The translations under genes and the position numbers were made by a program. A DNA stretch of 64,000 nt, taken from NCBI GenBank assembly GCA_030141605.1, contig JAQGDQ010000045.1, positions 558,001 to 622,000 of the forward strand, in the 5' to 3' direction. Origin of the DNA: Tubiluchus corallicola (lineage: Eukaryota; Priapulida; Priapulimorpha; Priapulimorphida; Tubiluchidae). How positions within the stretch are numbered: position 1 is the stretch's first letter; every line of letters starts with the position of its first letter. Shown here piece by piece: positions 1 through 38,516 of the stretch. The notes beneath the pieces were generated by a model. That model saw nothing but the letters and a program-made list of their open reading frames with translations. It did not search any database and was not told where the DNA came from.

Positions 1-200
1 AGTCATAATTTTCAAGTGAATGGCGGCAATCTATTCAGAGGTAGTAAATTTTAAATTTATGCTTTAGAGACAGTTTTTTGTTATATTTTTCTAAGTTTAA
101 GTTATAACAGTAAAATAAACCCATCATGCTGTGTGACTTGTTCTTTCCTTTAAAATAAATCCGGGGCCAATAGCCGCATTATTGCAATAATGCCACTTAC

Positions 201-28189
<27,989 letters not shown>

Positions 28190-31100
28190 TGTTAGTCGTA
28201 GAAAATATTAACTTACAGTGATACTGTATTTCAGTATTGGTATTATTTTGTGCTTATTATAGACCTCTGATAAATACAGCCTAACAGTCATTTATTATTA
28301 TCGCGGTTCGTGAAATAATCTCCTAAAATCCAGATTAATATCGTTTCATCAACAATAATGCTTGCTCTCGGTACATGCGCAAATGTGACTGTGTCAAAAT
28401 ACATGTGCAATAACTGCTTTTGCTCTGTACAGTGACACAGATACAATGTGGTTTCACGTACACCTCTCAAATCAATGCTCCAAGTAAAAGAACCTTACAT
28501 GTGTGCGTGTCACGTGCATTTGAGCAGTTTAGATACAATATAATTGTCTTGCGCAGCAGCCCTTAACGATTGGAAGTGAGATGTTTCAAATTCAACAAGA
28601 TCCTAGATCAATGAATGAAAACAGTCTGTGAGATTCGTTAATTGCATGTCCAGATAGCAGCGGTAGCTGTTACGTAATCCAGTCTAGAATCTCAGAATAA
28701 TAAAATTTATTTGGGGTTAATTAGGCCTACTGCCTGTAATATTACATCTATTAAGTAGGAAACTCTTTACGTTGCAGCCATGCGCGCTTTTCCATTCAAA
28801 ATTTGTATTACATGTACGAGTACTTAATAAAGCTCGAATTGAGGGTCTATTTTGCAGTAACCCATGAGAACTGGTCAAAAGCGGTCGAGGTGGCGGTAAG
28901 GCAGGATGGTAATGCAGGTCAAAAATTTTATGGCATCGCTGTTGCACTGTCATGCAAAATATGATAGAAAATCTAAATTTAAAAGGCACAGCAAACCTGC
29001 TTATTTTGTTAGTGACCTCAGAAGGAAGACACACATAGAATGCTACAAGATGTCACGGATTAACCAAGGTCAAGGTCACTTAAATGTCACTTACAATACA
29101 CAATGTGTTACTGTGTGATGTAACCGCTAAAATTAATCAAGCAAACGCAAATAGGATAATAAGATAGCAGGCTTTTATGCTTGATTAACTATATTATTTA
29201 CATCAGACAGGAAGAAAATAGCACCAATATATCACAAATTAATTGCGCAGTATACAAAGTTTCAAAACATTATTGCGTTACGTTATACAGCCTAGCTATA
29301 ATTCGCATGCCGTTTATCAGTTACACAATTATTAACACATTTTGAATTACTGTGCACACAGCTTTCATAAACATTCTTGCGTGCTTGCAAAGATCTAGAG
29401 CTTATAATAATATAACGGCGAAATGTAGTTACAATCGATCTAAACATTAATAATCAATTCTCTTTAAAGGGTTTATAAAAACAGGTGGCATATTGACGCC
29501 AAAAGTGCTATAATTGCCGCCTGCGTTTGAGGCACCGGCGATGGTAGAGCTAACGTCACATTAAATAAGATGCTACATCAAGGGTTATCAAAAAATCTTC
29601 GTCATTTCACAAAGTAAAAATGTCTGTCTTCTCTTGTCCTGACGACACTTAATAACAAATATATTACGTTTTCCTTAAATTAAATATCCAACTCAAATCC
29701 AACTCAATGCAACTCAAATCAGAAATGATATGAGATTAGAAACTTATATAATGCAACACCTTTTAAACTTGTATGATTTTTAAATGTATTGGATGATAGT
29801 TAGTTTCATTTCATTGGTTTAGTGTGAAAATAACAGAACTTCCGTTAGAGATAAACTAAAGTGTACAACCCCTGCACTAAAAATCCAAACTTTTTGTAGA
29901 AATTTGCAATCATTTTACTGTAAAACGTATACAATGTTCACTTCAGTAACAAAATTGAACAAACAGTCATAAAAGTTAGCAATATGATACTGTAGAAATT
30001 TTGTATTCTTCAACATTACTTCAACTGTAAAAATTTGCATCCTTTAACATTGCTGTCTCTAGATCAACTGAAACTTGCATGCCTGAGAGTATTGAGCTGT
30101 AATCACATGACCAGAGATTCAAGTTCCTATTGGAAGGTACATCACATTCATGCATACAGACCATAAATGGAAAGGTCACCTATACTCTACAGACTAATAG
30201 CTAAACCAAAATCAAAGTCTACTTGGCTTCTTTGATAGCACAATAAAGATTATTGGTTTACAGAAAGCTGTGTTATAATTTTTCTCTATTTAAACTTGAA
30301 CAAGAGAGTTAGAACCAGAATTAAAGCATGAAATTAACAATTTAATTACTCTGGTTAATGACTATCTATAAAAGCAAAAGGAAACAATATTTAGAAACAA
30401 AAATCAATCTCTGACAAACTTTGTGCAATTAGAGTAAAACAACGACTGTAGATGGCAGCATAGACTAATTCAGTACTTTAGTGTAACAGACTGACAATTA
30501 AATGGGCCACATAATACTACAATCGCGTACTCGGTACAATAAGCGACACTTTTTATTGGGTTAATACCTGTGTTAAGAGTAGACTTTACCATTGGATGAA
30601 TAAATGAAAGTCATAGTATCGCATCTATCATCTGCGTGTAAGACTGTTAAACTGGATATTATCATTAATGTAGTTCAAGATTACGAATCCAAAATTTAGC
30701 AGGTGACCATGAGTGTAAAACTGTTGGTTCAAATGATTCAACCCCATATTAAATCCTCTTGAATTTCTAACCACAAAATAATAGCGGGCGCTTGTTTTGA
30801 AATAAAAGGTGCGGGATTCAGCAGTTTATGTGGTGCTTCTTGGAGGTTGAAAAAATGGTTTAGGTTTGGTAAACTGCTCAAAACGTGCAGCAATTTCCAT
30901 AAACTCACAGAGCTTTTAATTTGAGAAATAGTCAACTTTCATCTCTTTTGAACCAAATTGAACGCTAGTGCAAGAAATTCAGTGCTTCTGCAAAGTGTCA
31001 AAAGGCAAGTGGCAAAAGGCAAGTGAGTGAAAAGGCAAGCAGTCATTATAACATGAGCTGTTACCATACTTTAATGTGATTCTGGGATTAACTGGATCCT

Positions 31101-33145
31101 CCAGATAGCCCCCAATAGCAAAGATCTTATTATGGCAACTCTGCTATAACGATTTGCCACTTGAGCTCTCAAGTTCTGCATATTAATGCAAACAAGAAAT
31201 CAAACAAAAATAACAATATCAACTGTTTGTATACTAAATTCAGTTTTATTAAATTACATCTGCAAGAAACGTCGAGCATGTCATAGCTGCACAGTGGTGC
31301 GATATTGATCAGCCATATTCAAATTTCCGATTACTTTACTAAATTCATACATCTACTACTATTCAAATCCATTTTCAAAAAAATTAAATTGATTACTGGT
31401 AATACTGATGTTGTATCAACGCCCACTGTAGTCATCACCCACTAACGCCCGTTAATGCTGCTTGCCTTCTGAAATTCTTGCAGTTGTAGGTGTTTCAAGT
31501 TAAAAACTTAAAAAATAAATGCGTGAAACATTTCGTACATCAATATTGTTAAAACTTACAGCAAGTGCTTCGTGTGTCCATCATTTTCAATTCAAACTAG
31601 ATGGAGGCCTTTCTTCTAACAGTTGGTTCACCTTAAAGGGGTAATTGGTGCCAGCATGTAACAACAGTTTTTTCTTATAGTCTGTATCAAACATGTCTGT
31701 GTTTTCGTTCGACACTTTCTCTTTAGGGAATTTCAGATACCGTAGTCCAGAGGATTAAGTCCAACTTTTTATTGAAAAAGATTTTTTATCAGTGCTCTAT
31801 TGCTTGTGGAAAACCGTGATAACTTTATTTTATACATGTTTTGCTGACGTGTATAAATTGCCTTATACCTTAACGTGGCTATTTTTCATTCGACGATTAG
31901 CTGCCATTTTTCTGGCTTTTTAATGTGAAAAAGCTTTTCGGCCATAACTTAAAAACCGTCACGATCAAAAGCTAACGCACTGTGATACTAATCTGAAATA
32001 TTTTCACTTTGCAAGACACTTGCCTCTAGTAGTCTAAATTTCGGTGCCACTCGATTATACATGTAACTTGCATTACTGGTTCTTTTAAAAATCATTCTAC
32101 TTGAACAGGTCATTTTACGAAATAGAATGTATATGGAATTTCGACAAAACAGATCTTACTAACAGCAAGTAGAAGTTGTCAGACAAATTGCTGTGCTACA
32201 AGCTGATCTCACACGATTACTGTGAAAACGGCAGAACAACATAGAAGTAGTTGCCATCCACACCAAAGGCAGTAGCAGCAGCACCATCACAGTTGCGGCC
32301 CAGCAAAGTACAAAGTAAGCTATACTATATAAATAATATTACATAATGCATGTTACATAAAATATAAAGAGATATAAAATATAAAGATATATAAATATAA
32401 ATATTAATTGCTATATGACGAATGTAGTTCCTATTATTATACCTATTCCTGAATGAACTACATCATAAGTAATATTGCAGTAGTAGCTGTTAATTTTTTT
32501 GCATAATGAATAATTCGAGTAGCTTATTTTCATCTCATTTATTTTGTGAATCATTCAACTGCAAACAAAAGAAAAATTATAAAAATTAAGTTTAAACAAT
32601 GTAAATAAAAAATCTAATGCTAAACAAAGCCTAATGAATGTATTAAACCAATTTCGTTTAAATTACCCTTAATTCTTCTGCAATGGCATCAAAAATCATT
32701 TGATCAGCATATATGATTATTATTTTATGAAAAAAATGAAACGGACATTCCTACCACCTTTTTTGACGAAATCTTAACACGTAGCGAGACACAGTCAGCT
32801 GCGCCACTCTGCTAGATGATCATACAGTAGGTTCTCTGCTTGTATGGGTCAAGGTGCGTACAAACACGGGCTATTATTGTAGACGTTTGAATCAACAAAA
32901 TTTAATACTGACAACTGAATACTGATAAGATCAAATAAAACCTAACATTAAAGAACTGTGAGTCGTGTGATATGGACATCACCAAAGAATTTAACTTCAG
33001 GTATTTTGGTAAAGCAGTTTTATAGCTCTCTAAATTTCGTTAGCGTTATAATAACATAAATTTCTATTTTTGCAGTATTGTTAGTACAAAATTCGTATTG
33101 ATAGCTAAGATAGGCTGACATTGGCAGTTATTTTTTTAACTAATA
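28190..33145. other. Intergenic region between divergent calbindin and NAT16-like genes
   Basis: Should hold both promoters and 5' UTRs, but no core promoter can be picked by eye. A fragment at about 30955-30995 (CTAGTGCAAGAAATTCAGTGC-type) resembles the 5' end of repeat R1. A slightly GC-richer stretch at 32161-32312 followed by GTAAGC could be a non-coding first exon of the NAT16-like gene; this is a guess. Otherwise nothing recognised. Confidence 0.6.
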
Positions 33146-33421
33146 ATGTTACATGAAGTTGGTTTTTGGATAACATACATTAGTATTATTGTATCATATT
33201 ATATTCTACGCAGCTACCAATGTAGTATCAACTATAATGTAAAAGCTTTTGTATACAAGCAAAAATTCGAATCTAGGCTAGCATGCCCAGGAGACAAAGA
33301 GGAAATTTTGGCAATGGACGTTGAAGTTTATGGTGGACTTGACTACCTACCTCACCTATTGGATAAATTGTTCGGTCAACCTGACGTGCTACCATTTGTG
33401 TGTGAACACGACGGAAAAATA
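33146..33421 (+). CDS. NAT16: NAT16-like gene, exon 1
   Basis: 92 codons ending HDGKI; donor GTAAAT at 33422. The ATG at 33146 is preceded by an in-frame stop a few bases upstream. Residues from about 39 onward (KFESRLACPGDKEEILAM) are clearly family-like; the earlier part is uncertain. Confidence 0.75.
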
Positions 33422-35682
33422 GTAAATATTTCACTAATTTTCCGTAATTCATATTTGGTTAAAAATATTTTAGCATTTTGGCTCCTTTCGCAAATAACAA
33501 GTACACGTGTGCGCCCTTTGTGTGTTATCAAGTTACTAAGATTGCCCACGGTTATATTAAAAATATGCTAAGCGGGTTTACTCCTACTAAATAGCATCAA
33601 GCAGTGTCAAAACGGTTAAAAGGCGTCAATTGCCGACATGAAGCGTCAAGGAAATGCGTCGAGAGCGTCAAAGCTTATTGTTTTACGTTAGCAAAATTTA
33701 AAAAATTAGCGACCTGGATGTCATCAAGCATAACAAAAAGTTTTAAACTGTCAAGAACAAAAATGCACAAAGTGTTCACTGTGTACATCACTGCATGCGC
33801 CAACTAATAGGTCCCAAAATCCGTAACGCTGGTTTTCCCTTGACGCTATTCGAAGCTAGATAGCAGAATCCATACAAAGTTCCAGCTGCCATTTCCTATG
33901 TTACATTTTCTTACGAGCTTTGTCTTGAAGTGTCAGATGCATCCTCCAAGTGTCTAGTTCTATTTACAAATTGCAGTCAAAGAAAAACTACTACTGCAAT
34001 TTAAAAATAAAAAACAATTTAACTTACTCGAACTATGCTGTAAGAAGTTGTTGTTGTCGTCGTTGCTGCTGTTGTCATTGTTGCTGCTATTTCTGCTTCT
34101 GCTAATGATGAGACAGTGGCTGTGACCGCTTTTGGTATAGGTGTTGCACTGTACTGTATTGTTTTGTATTATATTGACTTACTAGAGCGAGTCACATTTG
34201 TGCGAGTTAATACTGTACGAATTCACATTTATTTATTTTTTTTTTATTTCAAAACTTAATATTCTTATTGACTGATGGGTTCTGATAATAGGCCGAACCA
34301 TTAAAAAGCAGCCTAGAAGATGTACTAGAAGACGGCACTATTAAATGTGTCCAATTTGTTCAGGAACATTTCTTTCACAGATAGGTTTCAGATATTACGC
34401 TCTGGTCGATGGAGGCACTTCAGTCATTGGACACGCAAGACGAATAGATAAACAGCATCAACACAAGGGAGTCGATAAAATAATGAGTGAATACTGTGCC
34501 AAGGAGGTGGCAAGGATATGGCCCAATGTTGTATACTACACTGGGACAGGATTTTACGACGGAAATAGCGGTACATCTCCAGCAGATATCGCCTCTTCAG
34601 AAACACTGATTATTTGTTATGTAGTAAGTGTACTACCACGTTACTTAGTGGTGTTACAGAAGTAGAAAACTAATGAGTGTTGTAAGTGTCAAATAATTTG
34701 AGTGAATACTTACAACAAAACCATTTAAATGTTTTTAAAGGACACAAAGTTAGTATCTATAATTTATAAACCTTAAAAAGTTTTGAAGGTTTTCAGGTAA
34801 AGGTTCAGTACTACATCTTTTACATCTTTTTGATAAAAATTAAAAAGTTTTTGCTTTTTCTGAATAAGCAAAATATTTAAAATAATTTCCAAAATTACCA
34901 CTGCCAGACTGACAGCTGCTGACAGTGACTAATTTAGAAAATTGAAATCTTTGCCAATGTAATATAGACTTTATAGAAACATGGTTTACATTTTGCAGCC
35001 TATACTAGTGTTTATACACATGACAAAAAAGCACAATTAATTTTATTTATTTTAGCAAATGTTTTACACGAAATTTGCGGATATTCAATATTTAACAATG
35101 AAGATGTCCAATCAAGACCACGGACTGAAGCAATTAAATAAGGACGAAGCAATATTGCTTCTAACATCTGAGCAGTATGTCAACGTTTTTGGCGGTGATA
35201 CACTAGTCATTAGTTGGAAACCCTACAAGAGAATACGGGCTAACGTCGACAAAATTTACCGTCACTTGAACCCTGTGTTATTTGCGGATTATAAAAATAA
35301 CATCGATGATTATTCCAGTGTTAGTTTTTCTTCTTTTACTCTGTTACCAACGCACGATCAAGAATTATGTGAAATCACGATTTACGCCAAAAATAAAGAA
35401 ACAGCGACAAGGCATGCACTTGGACAAATTAATCACGGAGCAAAGACTGCATCGAGAAAAAAATTATGTTTTTGGTTTGCACTGTTTTGTCCCCTATCCA
35501 GGAAAGAGTTACTAGAAAATCTGTCAAAATATGGACTATCAGAAAATAGCTGGCATGGACTTGGTGATCCTCGAATGGTGGGCGTAAGGGGTATTTTCGG
35601 AAAGTCATTGGCAAAAGAGAAACCACAAAAAACCGCCACGGTAAGTGGTCAAAGTCATAAAACCGCTACTTCAAAATTATGA
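33146..35682 (+). CDS. NAT16: NAT16 / histidine N-acetyltransferase-like protein (GNAT fold)
   Basis: Three exons in phase 0: 33146-33421, 34381-34623 and 35056-35682, giving about 381 aa. Exon 1 has the family hallmark IYGGLDYLP-type segment (here VEVYGGLDYLPHLLDKLFG), exon 2 the GNAT core strand and acetyl-CoA loop region (HQHKGVDKIM, from the usual R/Q-x-x-G-x-G/A), exon 3 the C-terminal family domain (DEAILLL, LVISWKPYKRI, CEITIYAKN). NAT16-type enzymes acetylate histidine or similar small amines using acetyl-CoA. The acetyl-CoA loop keeps only one of the usual glycines. The N-terminal 25 residues are hydrophobic and may be intron read-through: an acceptor TTCTACGCAG ends at 33213. Donor for exon 2 was chosen as GTAAGT at 34624 because it keeps frame; an earlier GTACAT at 34571 would not. 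Confidence 0.85.
33422..34380 (+). other. NAT16-like gene, intron 1
   Basis: Contains short GCGTCAA-type words at 33590-33680 with one inverse word (CCTTGACGCT) near 33840, and a TTG/CTG-rich stretch near 34050-34110. No exon seen. Confidence 0.6.
34381..34623 (+). CDS. NAT16: NAT16-like gene, exon 2 (GNAT core)
   Basis: 81 codons from IGFRYYALVDGGTSVIGHAR to LIICYV. Acceptor TTTCTTTCACAG, donor GTAAGT at 34624. Residues VDGGTSVIGHARRID form the core strands; QHQHKGVDKIM is the acetyl-CoA pyrophosphate loop region. Confidence 0.85.
35056..35682 (+). CDS. NAT16: NAT16-like gene, exon 3 (C-terminal domain)
   Basis: 208 codons and stop. Acceptor TTTATTTTAG ends at 35055; phase 0 gives QMFYTKFADIQYL. 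The conserved C-terminal domain includes LVISWKPYKR and ELLENLSKYGL. The last 25 residues (lysine/threonine-rich) are unlike the family. Possible AATAAA signals at 35964-35986. Confidence 0.88.
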   Translation, partial: QMFYTKFADIQYLTMKMSNQDHGLKQLNKDEAILLLTSEQYVNVFGGDTLVISWKPYKRIRANVDKIYRHLNPVLFADYKNNIDDYSSVSFSSFTLLPTHDQELCEITIYAKNKETATRHALGQINHGAKTASRKKLCFWFALFCPLSRKELLENLSKYGLSENSWHGLGDPRMVGVRGIFGKSLAKEKPQKTATVSGQSHKTATSKL

Positions 35683-36409
35683 TTTTTTGTAAACACACTG
35701 CCATTTTAGCGTCTGCACAGTGCACAATGCCAGCCCTGTGATAGAGTGGATCAAGTGAAAGGCGAAAGCCCGGTTTAGACGATCCGTTTTTTCTTGTACT
35801 GTTTGCTCCATTTGCTTTGCGAAGACATCCAAATGCCACAATTTATTTCAATCATCCTTCAGCCACGACAGTTTTCTTCACATAATGCTGTGTGTCACAT
35901 AATTTTGCTGTGGTTGCATGTAAACTAGATTATATGAAAACTTATGACATTAATTATTTGCAAAATAAACAACACAAATAAATAAAATGTAATTGTTGTG
36001 TTAATTTTTAAATTCTGCAACACCATTCCCCCTCTCTCACACTCACATGCACTCTCTCTCTCCCATTCTCTTTCTCTCTCGTTTCTGCCTCTCTTACCAT
36101 CTCTCTCTCTCTCTCTCTCACCCGCTGTCTATCTCCCTCTGTTTCTGCTTCCCTCTATCTCTCCTCACTCTTTTCTTTCACTTTTTCTCAATCTCTCTCT
36201 TTTGTCAAACGCTTGCAATGAATTTCGATTGCTTGAGAAATGACAAACCACCTCTCAAATCCTATCTGGCACATCCTCTCTTGCCTTTCTTCACAGTATG
36301 ATTTCTTTTGATACATTTGCAAGAATCCACTCACAGTAAGCCGCTGCCTTTGTTTTTGAATTTGTTGTTGTTAATGTTGTTAACAAATAATATACCACTA
36401 ATGACAACA
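35683..36409 (+). other. NAT16-like gene 3' flank with CT-rich microsatellite
   Basis: Three overlapping AATAAA signals at 35964-35986 could end the transcript. A CTCT-rich tract covers about 36030-36202. Open frames across it are by-products. Confidence 0.7.
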
Positions 36410-37255
36410 ATAGCCCAATGCTGCAGTGTAAGTGTATACCACGCTGAAATGGCATTATATGATAGAAAGAACGGAATATCTCTTGCTGACATGTCTGTTC
36501 AGGAACATTTGCTCTGCACAGCAAGTATAGGGCCTGTATGTCATTTAGCATATAGTGTAAAAAGTATAGAACGTTTGAATACCAAACAATTTAAGAAATA
36601 TACTATAAATTGTTTGGCATTTATAAATTTGTAAACCATTTATAGGTTTTTAAAGATTTAACGTAGTATCTAAACTTCTAAACCTTACAAAAATTTTTGC
36701 AGTATTTTTGAAAGTGTTTTTAATTTAAAGTAAAAGTAAGTAATTTAAATAACACTTGCAAAGACACAATAGGAAAATTGACAAAAAACAAATTACCAAT
36801 TTGATTATCATTAATTTACGTGAACACACTGGTCAGTTTTTGTGTCAATATTTCTTCTGAGTTTGCATTTTGTTGTCCATGGTTTTGCTCAAAGAGAGAT
36901 AATAATGGCATAATTTATTTATTTTAGTATTATTGTTTTTGTTTCTTTTACTCCCCTTTCCATAGCTAACAAGAATTATCCGTATTTCGATTTACGCCAA
37001 AAATAAAAAACGCCGACAAAACGCGCTCTTGCACAAATTCATTATAGTGCAAAGGCCGCATTAAGAAACGAATGTTTTTGCATCGCGCTGTTCTTCCCTT
37101 TATACAGGAAAGATTTTCAAAGTTTGTCAAAATATGAACTAAACGTATCAAGAAACAGCCGGTAGTCCCGAAGGCTCGAATAGTGGGCATAACGGCCTAT
37201 TTGCCGAGAAATTTCGGAAAGTCTGGGGTAAAAGTCAAACTGGAAGAATTTGCGA
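36410..37255 (+). pseudogene. Decayed partial tandem copy of the NAT16-like gene
   Basis: 36410-36535 matches the end of exon 2 (YDRKNGISLADMSVQEHLL versus YDGNSGTSPADIASSETLI). 36635-36715 matches the following intron (ACCATTTA, GTTTTTAAAG and AACCTTA blocks). 36960-37250 matches exon 3 from the ITIYAKNK segment on. Exon 3 homology is broken by frameshifts and stops. The first 300 bp of exon 3, exon 1 and the upstream part of exon 2 are absent. It lies 0.7 kb downstream of the intact gene in the same orientation, so a tandem duplication followed by decay is the simplest reading. Confidence 0.85.
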
Positions 37256-38033
37256 GGGCAGTTGGGAAACCGTAAAAATGATGTTTCAAAATTAATAAAT
37301 TCGCATAGCCATACACTGCCACTATACAAAAAACGTGCCCTGTGCATAAGCCCAAGCATGTAGTGGAATGGCACGTGTATAAGAGAAAAGTTCAGAGGAT
37401 GGTATAATTATAAATTTGTTACCGTTACTTTCGTGTAAATTTGTCCGACTGTTTAATTACGGACGCCACTTATTTCAAATCAGATTAACTACAATAGTAT
37501 ACCAAAAAACTTTTATTTGTACCACGATTATACAAAAACAGCATGCTTATTTTGCGTGTCTTATCTAAAAACATTTCTTGGTTAGATTAAATATTGTTCA
37601 TAACATTTTAGTATCGTTCAGAAAAGCATGTCTACAAGCCCGTATCCAACATTCTATAGAACGGTCTACTTATTTTGTTGGTGTAATGACGAAATTGGAT
37701 TTTATTTCTTTACCAACAATAAAATCGTCTAAGATGGCATACTGAACTAGCAGAGTCACGTAGGCTTGTATATACATTTTCTCGAACTGCTGTTCACTTA
37801 TTTTTCATGACTTTTTTACAAATGCATCTAGCACTTCAGATATCACTCAAAAAATGTTGTCCTTTGCATCGCTTATATACAAACTTTGTTAAAATAGATG
37901 TTACTGATATTGACAACTCAAAACTGACATCGATCACAACAGTGGCAACGATGGCAGATGATGATAATGCAATTTGTGAGCACAACTTGTTGGTTTCAAT
38001 GGGGGGAAGGTGAGTGGGCTGAGGGCAGCTGAT
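37256..38033. other. Region between the NAT16 pseudocopy and SLC10 stop codon
   Basis: Likely SLC10 3' UTR: TTTATT at 37701-37706 is AATAAA on the minus strand, about 330 nt past the stop. Nothing else recognised. Confidence 0.5.
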
Positions 38034-38516
38034 CTAGTTAACACTGAGCTTTGTATCTGCATTTATATCTTGCTCATCCATTGAATTTTCAGGTGGCAAC
38101 TTCATTTTCACCTCTTCTTCTGTTTGACATACTCCTTCATGTTCTGTCTGTATCCAAACAAATCTTTTCAACAAAATATAGATTCCAATTGCGCATAATA
38201 CGATTACTATAGAAAAAATACCGTACATAAATGGAAAGAATATAGCCTTATTAACAAACTGTTGATCAAATGATATCATACATACAGTCAAAGCTAGTGG
38301 GACGTTTTGACAACCTGTTTCTAACCCAACAGTTCGGCACTGGTTATAAGAAAGGCGGAATACTATGCCCATCACAAAGCCAAAGGCGAGCCTAAGTACT
38401 GGTAATAATACTGCTCCAAAAAACGTAGTCCAGTGCTGATTAAAAGTTTCCTTTGATATGAGAATCTGGAGGACGATAACGGTCACCAATGCCGGTAATG
38501 TTATTACGTTCGCCAA
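38034..38516 (-). CDS. SLC10A: SLC10 gene, exon 4 (C-terminal half)
   Basis: 160 codons and stop from LANVITLPALVTVIVLQILI to KLSVN. Acceptor ACTTTGCAG ends at 38517. Contains GLETGCQN and the last transmembrane segments. Confidence 0.93.
   Translation of the reverse strand: MANVITLPALVTVIVLQILISKETFNQHWTTFFGAVLLPVLRLAFGFVMGIVFRLSYNQCRTVGLETGCQNVPLALTVCMISFDQQFVNKAIFFPFMYGIFSIVIVLCAIGIYILLKRFVWIQTEHEGVCQTEEEVKMKLPPENSMDEQDINADTKLSVN

Noticed and set aside
33590-33850. Fourth inverted-arm element (GCGTCAA words)
   Set aside because: Only one inverse word on the right side; insufficient to call arms.
34571-34571. Earlier donor (GTACAT) for NAT16 exon 2
   Set aside because: Would leave phase 1 and put exon 3 out of frame; the GTAAGT at 34624 keeps frame.
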